Source: Oscillibacter sp.
GTDB taxonomy: Bacteria > Bacillota > Clostridia > Oscillospirales > Oscillospiraceae
Direction of reading: 5' to 3'
NCBI GenBank assembly: GCA_022791875.1
Contig: JAAVZX010000019.1
Span: 95,610 to 159,609 of the forward strand
DNA: 64,000 bases
Shown here: positions 25,930 through 34,900 of the stretch, one piece after another
Layout: each line of letters begins with the position of its first letter
How positions within the stretch are numbered: position 1 is the stretch's first letter
The notes under the pieces: model-generated
The model's database searches: none
Told to the model about the DNA's origin: nothing
The model's input: only the letters and a program-made list of their open reading frames with translations
Position numbers and translations under genes: made by a program

Positions 25930-28257
25930 TTATAATGGGCGGAATGTCTTTCGGACTGTGCGGGCAAGGGACTCCGCCGCTGTGCCGGGGACGCCGCGGA
26001 TGACCAGGCCGGGCGCTGCCGCGTTGTAATAGCCAAAGGGGATGTCAATTTTTGTCACGCTCTTGGGAATCGTTATGTCTGTCAGAGTATCGCAGTTGTA
26101 AAAGGTGAAGCGGTTCAGGGCTCGCACGCCCTCCGGTATCACCAGCTTCGTCAGCTGCTTGCAGCTTTGAAACGCCGCTCCTTCGATCTTTCGCACAGTC
26201 TTCGGTATCTCAAGGCCAGACAGGCGGACACATATGCTGAACGTGCCGTCGCCGATGCTCAGGAGGCCATCAGGAAGAACAACCTCTGTTAGAAACACGC
26301 AGTTTTCAAAAAGCCCGTCCGCCAGCTTCTTCACGCCCTTTGGAATGACAATTCTCTTTAATGCACAGCAGTTCTCAAACGCCTTTTTGCCGATGGATTG
26401 CAAGCTGTCCGGAAGGTCTGCCCGCTCCAGATTTTTGCAGCCTGCGAAGGCTTCCTCGCCGATGGTTTTGATCCCATCGGGGATGGTCACGGAGGTGATG
26501 TCCCGGCGGGCGTCGCGCTGCCCGCCGCTCAGGTGTTCTCCCGAAGCGGGGGAGAATGCCTCCGGCCCAATCGCCGTCACCGGCACCTTTCCAATCTTGT
26601 CCGGGACGTATACCTCCCCGCCGGGGCCCTTGTAGCCCGTGAGGATGATGGTCCCGTCCTTCTGCTTTCCGTAACGCCAGAGCTTCTTCATGATGTAGGC
26701 GGAATTCGGGTCCGCCGTGAGGTCCTTCATGTCCCTGGCTTCCTGGGCGGCGGCTTCCTTCGCGAGGTCCGCCGTGCGGTTCTTGTAGTCCAGAAGGACC
26801 GCCGTGTGCTCCGTCTTCTTTTCCTCGATGGACTGCGCTATCAGTTTCTCCCGGGTCGCGATGCTCTTGAGGAAGCCCCGCTCCAGACACAGCGCCAGCG
26901 TCCCGGCTCCGGAGGCGTTCATGGAGCTTTTCAGAAGCTTTGTGGTGTCCAGCTTTGCCGGAGTCTCCCCCTCGTCCAGGAGGCGGCGCACCAAGTCCGC
27001 GTCCTCCACTACGCTCGTGAGCAGCGCCAGGGGCGCGGGCATCTTCATCCCCTGCTTCCGCGCTATATCCAGCATCCGGGGCACCATTCGCAGCCTTGTC
27101 TCCGCGTCCTGCCGGGATACGTCGAAGTCCTCCAGACGCCCCCCTTCCTCTATCAGCGTGTCCGCAAAGGCGTTCTGCCCGTCCCGGAGGGCGCGGTAAA
27201 TCAGCAGACTGCCGTGGAGCTTCGCCTTCTTTTGATGGGCCAGCCAGCGGAGGATCGCAAGCCGCTCCGCCTCGTCGATGGGTCTGCGCTCCATCTCGAT
27301 ACTTGAGTCGGCGTCCTTGGCGGGGTGGTCCGGTATGAAGACCTCAAAATCAGTCGCCTCAGTCTCCGACGCGCTGAGCAGGAATTGGCTGCGGATGCCG
27401 CGAAAAGTGCCGAAATTCCGCAAATCGTTCACTGTTTCCGCAAAAAGCATGGTGTCAAAATAGTGGTAGAATACGTCCGTGCCGAAGATGCCGCGGTAGA
27501 CGGTGTAGGTGTCGTACTTGCTCTTGAGGGAGGCGTCGGACTCGCGGAGATCGAAGTCTGCGCCGGCTTTCACCAGGCGCTGTACCATCTCAAGGCTTCC
27601 AAAGCGGCACGCAAGCCCCAGGGCGCGGGCCATGAACTCGAAGTCCTGATAGGCCGTCAGAACTTCCTCCACCTTCTCCATGCTGCCGGAAAGCACGGCT
27701 TCCTCCAGCAGATACACCTTCTTCTGCTCGCTGAGTTTGCCATTGGAGCGCGGCTTGCTTGGCCTGCTTGGCTTGGAACCATAGTAGTAGGCATCTGCGG
27801 CTTCCTTTACAGCGCCGGAACGCTGTTCGGCGGCTTCCTGGAGGGCCTTTTTCTGGCTTCTGGCGTAATTGATATAAGCGCCGGAGATTTCCTCCGAATA
27901 AAGCGCCCGGTTCATCATCCAGCCCAGAACCAGAGCGATCCGTTCGTCCCTGTTTTTGAACTGGCTGGGAATGAGGTGCGGGGCAATGAGAACCAGCTTG
28001 GGGCATATGTAAAAGACATCGTTTCCGATTTTCGTCTCACTTCCCAAAATCGTGACGCGCTCCAACTCCCAGCACCTGGAAAACGCCGCGTAATTGATCT
28101 GCGTCACCTCCGGCGGAATTGTGACTGTTTTCAAGGCTGAATTGTTAGAAAACGCCTGTTTCCCGACAATTTTGACCCCCTCCGGAATCACCACATCCCC
28201 CCCAGGCCCATTATATTTAGTCAGCCAACCGTTATTGACTTCAAAATCCTCCGCCAT
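25930..28257 (-). CDS. Cytosolic leucine-rich repeat (LRR_5) protein with an ankyrin-like centre
   Basis: A 775-residue protein with no signal peptide or membrane segment. About residues 15-90 hold BspA-type LRR_5 units (GVKIVGKQAFSNNSALKTVT). A long helical middle part contains ankyrin-like stretches (GLACRFGSLEMVQRLVKAGA and similar). The C-terminal 200 residues hold about six more LRR_5 units (IKTIGEEAFAGCKNLERADL, LQSIGKKAFENCCALKRIV). LRR_5 proteins are usually surface or secreted, so a soluble version flanking an ankyrin-like core is uncommon. GGAGGG precedes ATG 28257. It is flanked by repeats and stands alone. Protein binding is likely, the partner unknown. Confidence 0.85.
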   Translation of the reverse strand: MAEDFEVNNGWLTKYNGPGGDVVIPEGVKIVGKQAFSNNSALKTVTIPPEVTQINYAAFSRCWELERVTILGSETKIGNDVFYICPKLVLIAPHLIPSQFKNRDERIALVLGWMMNRALYSEEISGAYINYARSQKKALQEAAEQRSGAVKEAADAYYYGSKPSRPSKPRSNGKLSEQKKVYLLEEAVLSGSMEKVEEVLTAYQDFEFMARALGLACRFGSLEMVQRLVKAGADFDLRESDASLKSKYDTYTVYRGIFGTDVFYHYFDTMLFAETVNDLRNFGTFRGIRSQFLLSASETEATDFEVFIPDHPAKDADSSIEMERRPIDEAERLAILRWLAHQKKAKLHGSLLIYRALRDGQNAFADTLIEEGGRLEDFDVSRQDAETRLRMVPRMLDIARKQGMKMPAPLALLTSVVEDADLVRRLLDEGETPAKLDTTKLLKSSMNASGAGTLALCLERGFLKSIATREKLIAQSIEEKKTEHTAVLLDYKNRTADLAKEAAAQEARDMKDLTADPNSAYIMKKLWRYGKQKDGTIILTGYKGPGGEVYVPDKIGKVPVTAIGPEAFSPASGEHLSGGQRDARRDITSVTIPDGIKTIGEEAFAGCKNLERADLPDSLQSIGKKAFENCCALKRIVIPKGVKKLADGLFENCVFLTEVVLPDGLLSIGDGTFSICVRLSGLEIPKTVRKIEGAAFQSCKQLTKLVIPEGVRALNRFTFYNCDTLTDITIPKSVTKIDIPFGYYNAAAPGLVIRGVPGTAAESLARTVRKTFRPL

Positions 28258-28365
28258 GCAATTCCCTCCTGTACAACCGGAATTCCGAAACATTCGTTTC
28301 CAGTGTAGCACACAGTTGGGAGAAACACAAGCCATCAAGAGCGGAAAAAGCCCAAAATATGGACT

Positions 28366-28460
28366 GATCTGCCAGGGTCCAGGGAGGCGCACGCCTCCCT
28401 GGTGGGAGTCCAGAGGGCAAAGCCCTCTGGCCGCCGGAGGCCCCCCGTCCCCCCGCGGGG
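28366..28460 (-). repeat. Family I palindromic repeat, copy 5
   Basis: On the minus strand: GGCCTCCGGCGGCC head, hairpins CCAGAGGG-CTTTG-CCCTCTGG and CCAGGGAGG-CGTGCG-CCTCCCTGG, tail CCCTGGCAGATC. It lies between the amt fusion gene and the LRR gene. A further GC palindrome (CCCCGCGGGG) adjoins it. Confidence 0.85.
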
Positions 28461-28476
28461 ACAACAGGCAGGCACC

Positions 28477-30198
28477 TTACTTCGCTTCCTCGTCCTGCAA
28501 TGCGTCGTAGCCCTGTTCGCCGGTGCGGACTTTGACGACGTTTTCAACGTTGTAGACGAAGATTTTGCCGTCGCCGAAGGAGCCGGTGTAGAGGACTTTG
28601 CGGGCGGTGTTGACGACCTGGCTGACGGGGACCTTGCTGACGATGATGGTGACCTGGATGATGGGGAGCATGGTGGCTTCGACTTTTGCGCCGCGGAAAT
28701 AGCCTTCCGCTTTGCCGCGCTGCTCGCCGCAGCCCATCACGTTGCTGGCGGTCATGCCGGTGATGCCGATGTCGAACATGGCGCGTTTCAGGGCCTCGAA
28801 GCGCTCCATTTTGCAGAGAATGTCTACGCGGGTGAGCTTGACATTGTTGGCGGACGTGGGCGCTTCCTCCGCGCTGGCGGGGGTCTGTACGACGATGGGA
28901 ACCGCCTCAGTTACGGGGACCTCGTTCGTCTGCGGGGCGGGGAGGCCGTCGGGGGTGTCGTCGTAGACGAAGGCGAAGCCGCCGTAGGCGGAGGGCAGGC
29001 CGTGCTCGGTGATGTCCAGGCCGTGGACCTCTTCTTCTGCGGAAACGCGGAGGCCGATGGTGGACTTGATGACAAGAAATACAATGGTGATCGTCACCGC
29101 TGCCCAGGCCGCGGTGGACAGGACGCCCAGGCACTGGATCGCAAGGAAGTGTGCGCCGTGGCCGTAGAGCAGGCCCTCGCTGGTGGAAAAGAGGCCGGTC
29201 AGGATCGTACCCGCCGCGCCGCAGACGCCGTGGACGGAAATCGCGCCGACGGGGTCGTCAATCTTGAGCACGGAGTCGAAGAAGTTGACGGAAATGGGGA
29301 GCAGGAGACCGGCTATGACGCCGATGGCGGCAGCGCCTGCGGGGGAAACCACGTCGCATCCCGCCGTGATGGCCACGAGGCCCGCCAGGGCGGCGTTCAG
29401 GGTCATGCCGACGTCGGGCTTCTTGTAGCGAAGCCAGGTGTAAACCATGGTCACCACACTGGCAACCGCCGGGGCCATATTCGTGGTCACGAAAATCAGG
29501 CCCGCGCTGACGATCACGCCGTCGCCCTCCATGCCCACCGTGGAACAGCCGTTGAAGCCGAACCAGCAGAACCAGAGGATGAAGACGCCCAGCGCACCCA
29601 GAGAGAGGCTATGGCCCAGAATTGCCCTGGGTTTGCCGTTTTCATCGTACTTTCCCAGTCGCGGACCCAGGATGGCCGCGCCGATGCAGGCGCAGACGCC
29701 GCCTACCATGTGGACCGCCGTGGAGCCCGCGAAGTCGTGGAAGCCCAGCTGGCTCAGCCAGCCGCCGCCCCAGATCCAGTGGCCGGAAACGGGGTAGATG
29801 AAGGCGGAAATGCAGAAGGAATAGACGCAGTAGGAGATGAATTTCGTGCGCTCCGCCATGGAGCCGGAGACGATGGTGGCGGAGGTGGCGCAGAAGACTG
29901 TCTGGAAAATCAGGTAGGCAAACAGGGGGACGCCTGCGGGCAGAATGTCCGTGTAATCGCCGCGGACGAAGGGGTCAAAGCCGCCGATCAGTGCCCCGCT
30001 TCCGGCGAACATCAGGCCGAAGCCCAGGACCCAATAAGTAGGGGTGCCGATGCAGAAGTCCATCAGGTTTTTCATCAGAATATTACCCGTGTTCTTCGCG
30101 CGGGTGAAGCCCGCCTCGCACATCGCGAAGCCCGCCTGCATCAGGAACACCAGCGCCGCTCCCAGCAGGACCCAGATCGTGTTGACAGATGAATACAT
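28477..30198 (-). CDS. amt: Ammonium transporter fused to a PII signalling domain
   Basis: A 573-residue membrane protein. Residues 1-390 are an Amt channel with about eleven helices, and the twin pore histidines are His163 (GSTAVHM) and His323 (SVHGVCG). A 60-residue linker rich in Pro, Ala and Thr leads to a GlnB/GlnK-type PII domain at 453-565, with GEQRG, GDGKIFV and RTGEQG ligand-binding motifs kept. In the T-loop, RGAKVEATMLP has Val506 where Escherichia coli GlnK has the uridylylated Tyr51. A tethered PII could gate the channel in response to ATP, ADP and 2-oxoglutarate. ATG 30198 has GGAGGG six bases upstream. It is the last gene of the nitrogen block. Confidence 0.93.
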   Translation of the reverse strand: MYSSVNTIWVLLGAALVFLMQAGFAMCEAGFTRAKNTGNILMKNLMDFCIGTPTYWVLGFGLMFAGSGALIGGFDPFVRGDYTDILPAGVPLFAYLIFQTVFCATSATIVSGSMAERTKFISYCVYSFCISAFIYPVSGHWIWGGGWLSQLGFHDFAGSTAVHMVGGVCACIGAAILGPRLGKYDENGKPRAILGHSLSLGALGVFILWFCWFGFNGCSTVGMEGDGVIVSAGLIFVTTNMAPAVASVVTMVYTWLRYKKPDVGMTLNAALAGLVAITAGCDVVSPAGAAAIGVIAGLLLPISVNFFDSVLKIDDPVGAISVHGVCGAAGTILTGLFSTSEGLLYGHGAHFLAIQCLGVLSTAAWAAVTITIVFLVIKSTIGLRVSAEEEVHGLDITEHGLPSAYGGFAFVYDDTPDGLPAPQTNEVPVTEAVPIVVQTPASAEEAPTSANNVKLTRVDILCKMERFEALKRAMFDIGITGMTASNVMGCGEQRGKAEGYFRGAKVEATMLPIIQVTIIVSKVPVSQVVNTARKVLYTGSFGDGKIFVYNVENVVKVRTGEQGYDALQDEEAK

Positions 30199-30224
30199 GT
30201 TCATCCCTCCTAATGATAAAATAA

Positions 30225-30266
30225 GCAAAGGCGCCGGAGAGTCCCTTCACTCTCAGGCGCCTTTGC
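30225..30266 (-). promoter_or_regulatory. Attenuator-like hairpin in the amt leader
   Basis: GCAAAGGCGCC and GAGAGT pair with ACTCTC and GGCGCCTTTGC, a 17-bp stem with one mismatch and a six-base loop. On the minus strand it is followed by TTATTTTATC, then GGAGGG and the amt start. An alternative small hairpin, GGGC-AAAGGC-GCCT (30255-30268), overlaps its 5' arm and has a six-base loop with A first and G fourth, as reported for ANTAR protein targets. An ANTAR regulator is encoded in the same block. Confidence 0.7.
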
Positions 30267-30279
30267 CCTTGCTGCGTTC

Positions 30280-30309
30280 ACTTTACCACGGAATGGGAAA
30301 AGCCGTCAA
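30280..30309 (-). promoter_or_regulatory. Promoter of the amt gene
   Basis: On the minus strand TTGACG, 18 bp, TAAAGT precede the attenuator. This gives amt its own promoter between gltD and amt, with the hairpin starting about 14 bases past the -10 box. Confidence 0.6.
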
Positions 30310-30361
30310 TGGACAGCATCCACAAGAAGCTGGTGAAATCCGCTAAAAAGTTCTACGGATT

Positions 30362-31759
30362 TTATACAGTCCGCACAAGGTTCGTGTAGCCCATCAGGTA
30401 CGCGTCCACCTCCGCGGCCACGCTCCGGCCCTCCGCAATCGCCCACACTACCAGGGACTGCCCGCGGCGCATGTCCCCGGCAGCGAAGACTTTTTCCACG
30501 CTCGCGGCGAAGCTGTTTTCCGCCGTGGAGACGGTGCAGCCGTAGGACACGCCGAAGGCGTCGCACACGCTTCCCTCACAGCCGGAGAAGCCCGTGGCGG
30601 CAATCAGCAGGTCGCAGGGCAGGAGGTCGCCGTCGCTGGTGACGACGGCGGCGAGCCGCCCCGCCTCCGTTTCGATGCCCTCCGCCTGGATGCCGAAGCG
30701 GCGGGGGTCCTCGCCCAGAACCGCCAGGGCTTCCTCGTGGGCGTAGTCCAGAGGGAGCGCGCCGTTTTTCAGATAGTCCTCACGGGGGCGGCGGACCAGC
30801 TGCACGATGGAGCGGCACCCTTGCCGCAGAGCCGTTGCGACGCAGTCGCTGGCGGTGTCTCCGGTGCCGATGATCACCACGTCTTTTCCCTCGGCGGAGG
30901 GGACTGTCAGGTCCTTGCCGAACTGGGTGCGCTCCACGGCGGCTTTCAGGAATTCGGTGCCGTAGAGGATGCCGCTGACGCCCTCTTCCACCTCCAGGCC
31001 CAGGGGGCGGGGCTTCTCTGCGCCGCAGCAGAGGACCACAGCGTCGTAGTCGTTCAGCAGGCGGCGGGCTACGGCGGGATCGGAGGCGTCCACGCCCGTG
31101 ACGAAGCTGACGCCCTCGTCCAGCATCAGCTCCACCCGGCGGGCAACCACCGTCTTGGGCAGCTTCATGTTGGGGATGCCGTAGGTGAGCAGCCCGCCGG
31201 GGCGCTCCTCCCGCTCCACGACGGTGACGGAGTGGCCCCTGCGGTTGAGCTGATCCGCCGCCGCCAAGCCCGCGGGTCCGGACCCGACCACGGCGACCTT
31301 CTTCCCCGACCACTGGGGCGGTCTGCGGCGCTTCACCGCCCCTGCTGCAAAGGCGCTCTCAATCACGCTCAGCTCGTTCTCGCGGATGGTGACGGCGTCG
31401 CCGTATAGCCCGCAGATGCAGGCCCGCTCGCAGGGCGCGGGGCAGACGCGGCCCGTGAACTCGGGAAAGCTGTTGGTCTTCAAAAGCCGCGCCAGGGCGT
31501 GAGACGGATTCCCGGCGTAGATCATGTCGTTCCACTCGGGGATCAGGTTGTGCAGCGGACAGCCGAAAACGCTTCCCTCCCAATCGATCCCGGATTGGCA
31601 GTAGGGCACCCCGCAGTTCATGCAGCGCCCGCCCTGCTCCCGCCGGACCGCCTCGGGCAGAGGAATGTGAAACGGCTCCCAATCCTTCACACGCTCCTCC
31701 GGCGGACGGCTGGACGTCTCCTGGCGAAGGTATTCCATAAATCCAGTAATTTTACCCAT
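30362..31759 (-). CDS. gltD: Glutamate synthase (NADPH) small subunit
   Basis: Electron-input subunit that passes electrons from NAD(P)H through FAD and iron-sulphur centres to GltB. The 465 residues begin with the cysteine-rich cluster domain ([43 protein letters not shown]), then the FAD site [19 protein letters not shown], a [14 protein letters not shown] block, and the NAD(P)H site [26 protein letters not shown] lies 11 bases before ATG 31759. It follows gltB, separated by a Family I repeat. Confidence 0.96.
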   Translation of the reverse strand: MGKITGFMEYLRQETSSRPPEERVKDWEPFHIPLPEAVRREQGGRCMNCGVPYCQSGIDWEGSVFGCPLHNLIPEWNDMIYAGNPSHALARLLKTNSFPEFTGRVCPAPCERACICGLYGDAVTIRENELSVIESAFAAGAVKRRRPPQWSGKKVAVVGSGPAGLAAADQLNRRGHSVTVVEREERPGGLLTYGIPNMKLPKTVVARRVELMLDEGVSFVTGVDASDPAVARRLLNDYDAVVLCCGAEKPRPLGLEVEEGVSGILYGTEFLKAAVERTQFGKDLTVPSAEGKDVVIIGTGDTASDCVATALRQGCRSIVQLVRRPREDYLKNGALPLDYAHEEALAVLGEDPRRFGIQAEGIETEAGRLAAVVTSDGDLLPCDLLIAATGFSGCEGSVCDAFGVSYGCTVSTAENSFAASVEKVFAAGDMRRGQSLVVWAIAEGRSVAAEVDAYLMGYTNLVRTV

Positions 31760-31790
31760 AATCTGTAAGTTCCTCCCGAAAAGCAGGCGT

Positions 31791-31869
31791 GCCTCCGGCG
31801 GCCAGGGAGGCTTTGCCTCCCTGGACCCTCCACCAGAGGGGCACGCGCCCCTCTGGACTCCGGCAGATC
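31791..31869 (+). repeat. Family I palindromic repeat, copy 6
   Basis: GTGCCTCCGGCGGCC head, hairpins CCAGGGAGG-CTTTG-CCTCCCTGG and CCAGAGGGGC-ACGC-GCCCCTCTGG, tail CTCCGGCAGATC. It lies between gltB and gltD inside what looks like one transcript. Confidence 0.88.
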
Positions 31870-31914
31870 AGTCTTTTTTGTGACGCCCTGCTTCTGTTTT
31901 AGAGATTGCTTTTC

Positions 31915-34900
31915 TTAGCCTCTGGTCACGGAGTAGAACGCTTTCATCTCTGCGTCTTCGCGGTTCATGCCGCGTTCCTCGCACTGGGCGATGGCGCGGA
32001 GCATTCGATCATAATCTCTCGGCATAACTTTCTTAAAGCACGGAATGTACGACTGGAACGCCGCCAGAATCTTCCTGCCTCTCGGGGAGTTCGTGGCGCT
32101 GACATGCTCTTCTATCAAGGCTCGCAGCTCCGCGATGTCGTGGCTCTCGGTCAGCTCCATGATCTGAACCTGCTCCTTGTTCAGGCGCAGATACAGGTCG
32201 TGCCGCTCGTCCAGAACGTAGGCCACGCCGCCGCTCATGCCCGCCGCGAAGTTCTTTCCCGTGGGGCCCAGAATCACCACGCGCCCGCCTGTCATATATT
32301 CGCATCCGTGGTCCCCGACGCCCTCCACAACCGCCATGGCTCCGGAATTCCGGACGCAGAAGCGCTCGCCCGCCATGCCGTTGATGAACGCCTTGCCGCC
32401 GGTAGCCCCGTAGAGGGCCACGTTGCCCACAATGATGTTCTCACCGGGCTTGAAGGTGCTCTTCTCCGGCGGGAACAGAACCAGCTTGCCGCCGGAGAGG
32501 CCCTTGCCGAAGCCGTCGTTGCTGTCGCCCTCCAGGATCAGGGTCAAACCTTTGGGGATGAAGGCCCCGAAGGACTGGCCTCCGCCGCCCCGGCAGTGAA
32601 CCTGATAGCTGTCCTCCGGCAGGTTGTTGCCGCAGATCCGGGTGATTTCGGAACCGAACAGGGTGCCGAAGGCCCGGTCCGTGGAGGACACGTCTATAGA
32701 AACCTCTCCCCGCCTCTCGCGCTCGAGGGTGCCGCCCAGGCGGGCCAGGAGGATGCTCATGTCCGCCGTCTTCTCAAGCTGGAAGTCATACGCGGCGGCG
32801 GGGTCAAAGTGGGGGACCTGCTCTCCGCAGGGGTTTTGCAGGAGGCCGCTCAGGTCCAGCGTCTCTGCGCGGCGGGTGTTCAGCTTTTCACGGACCTGTA
32901 ACAGGTCGCTCCGCCCCACCAGCTCGTCGACGGTCCGCACACCCAGCTTCGCCATGTACTCCCGCAGCTCCTGGGCCACGAACTCCATGAAGTTCACCAC
33001 GTACTCCGGCTTCCCGGAAAAACGTTTGCGCAGCTCCGGGTCCTGCGTCGCAATGCCCGCGGGGCAAGTGTCCAGGTGGCAGGCCCGCATCATGCAGCAG
33101 CCCAGCGTCACCAGCGGCGCAGTGGCGAAGCCGAATTCCTCAGCGCCCAGCATACAGGCGATGGCCACGTCCCGGCCCGTCATCAGCTTGCCGTCGGCCT
33201 CGATGGCAACCTGGGAGCGGAGGCCGTTCTGAATCAGGGTCTGGTGGGCCTCCGCCACGCCCAGCTCCCAGGGCAGGCCCGCGCCGTGGATGGAACTGCG
33301 GGGGGCCGCGCCGGTGCCGCCGTCGTGGCCGGAGATCAGGACCACCTGGGCCCCCGCCTTGGCAACGCCCGCCGCGATGGTCCCGACACCCGCCTCGCTC
33401 ACCAGTTTCACGCTGATCCGGGCGCGGCGGTTGGCGTTCTTGAGGTCGTAGATCAACTGGGAAAGGTCCTCAATGGAATAGATGTCGTGGTGGGGCGGCG
33501 GGGAGATCAGGCTGACGCCTGGGGTGGAGTAGCGGGTCTTTGCAATCCAGGGGTAGACCTTCTTACCGGGGAGGTGTCCGCCCTCCCCGGGCTTCGCGCC
33601 TTGGGCCATTTTGATCTGGATTTCCTCCGCGCTGCCCAGGTATTCCCCCGTCACGCCGAAGCGGCCCGACGCAACCTGCTTGATGGCGGAGCGCCGCTCG
33701 CTGTTCAGCCGTTCCGCCGACTCGCCGCCCTCGCCGGAGTTGGACTTGCCGCCGATGCGGTTCATGGCAATCGCCATGCACTCGTGGGCCTCCTGGGAAA
33801 TGGAACCATAGCTCATGGCGCCGGTCTTGAAGCGCTTCACGATGGAGCTGACCGGCTCCACCTCCTCCAGGGGCACACCGCCGTCCTCCGCGTAGCGGAA
33901 GCCCAGGAGGCCCCGCAGGGTATGGGGCTTGTCGGCGTAGTCCACCAGAGCGCTGTACTCCTTGAAGGCTTTGTAGTCCCCCTCCCGCGCCGCCTTTTGC
34001 AGGAGCAGGATGGTCTGGGGGCTGTACATGTGGTCCTCCTTGTCGGACCCGGAGCGGAGCTTGTGGGCCCCCATGGAATCCAGAGTCGGATCGAAGCCCA
34101 GCCCCAGAGGGTCAAACGCCTGGCTGTGGTTCCACTCCACCCCCGCGCCGATTTCCGCCAGGCCAATCCCCTCCACGCGGCTGACGGTATTGGTAAAATA
34201 CTTGTCGACCGTGGCTTTATTGATGCCCACGCACTCGAAAATCTGGGCGGACTGGTAGGACTGGATCGTGGAAATACCCATCTTCGACGCAATTTTCACG
34301 ATGCCGTGCAGCACCGCGCTGTTGTAGTCGCTGACCGCGGCCCCCGCGTCCTTGTCCAGCAGACGCCGCGCCACCAGCTCTTCCACGCACTCCTGGGCCA
34401 GATACGGGTTGATCGCCGCCGCGCCGTAGCCCAGCAGCGCCGCGAAATGATGCACGTCCCGGGGCTCGCCGCTCTCCAGGATGACGGACACCGCCGTCCG
34501 CTTCTTCGTCCGCACCAGGTACTGCTCCAAGGCGCTCACCGCCAGCAGGGACGGAATCGCCACGTGGTTCTCATCCACGCCCCGGTCCGACAGAATCACA
34601 ATATTCGCGCCCTTCTTATAGGCGCGGTCCACGTTCACCAGCAGGCGGTCGATGGCGTTCTCCAGCGGCGACCCCTTGTAGTACAGCAGGGACACCGTCT
34701 CCACGTGGAACCCGGGACGGTCCATGTAGCGGATCTTCATCAGGTCCACGGAGGTGAGAATCGGGTTGTGAATCTGCAAGACGGTGCAGTTGGATGCCTT
34801 CTCCTCCAAGAGGTTGCCGCCCGCGCCCACGTAGACGGTGGTGTCCGTGACCACCTCTTCCCGGATGGCGTCAATGGGCGGGTTTGTCACCTGGGCGAAG

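Noticed and set aside
30255..30268. GCAAAGGCGCC with GAGAG read as a glycine riboswitch fragment
   Set aside because: Some strings resemble glycine riboswitch pieces, but the aptamer core and second stem are absent and the gene is an ammonium transporter.
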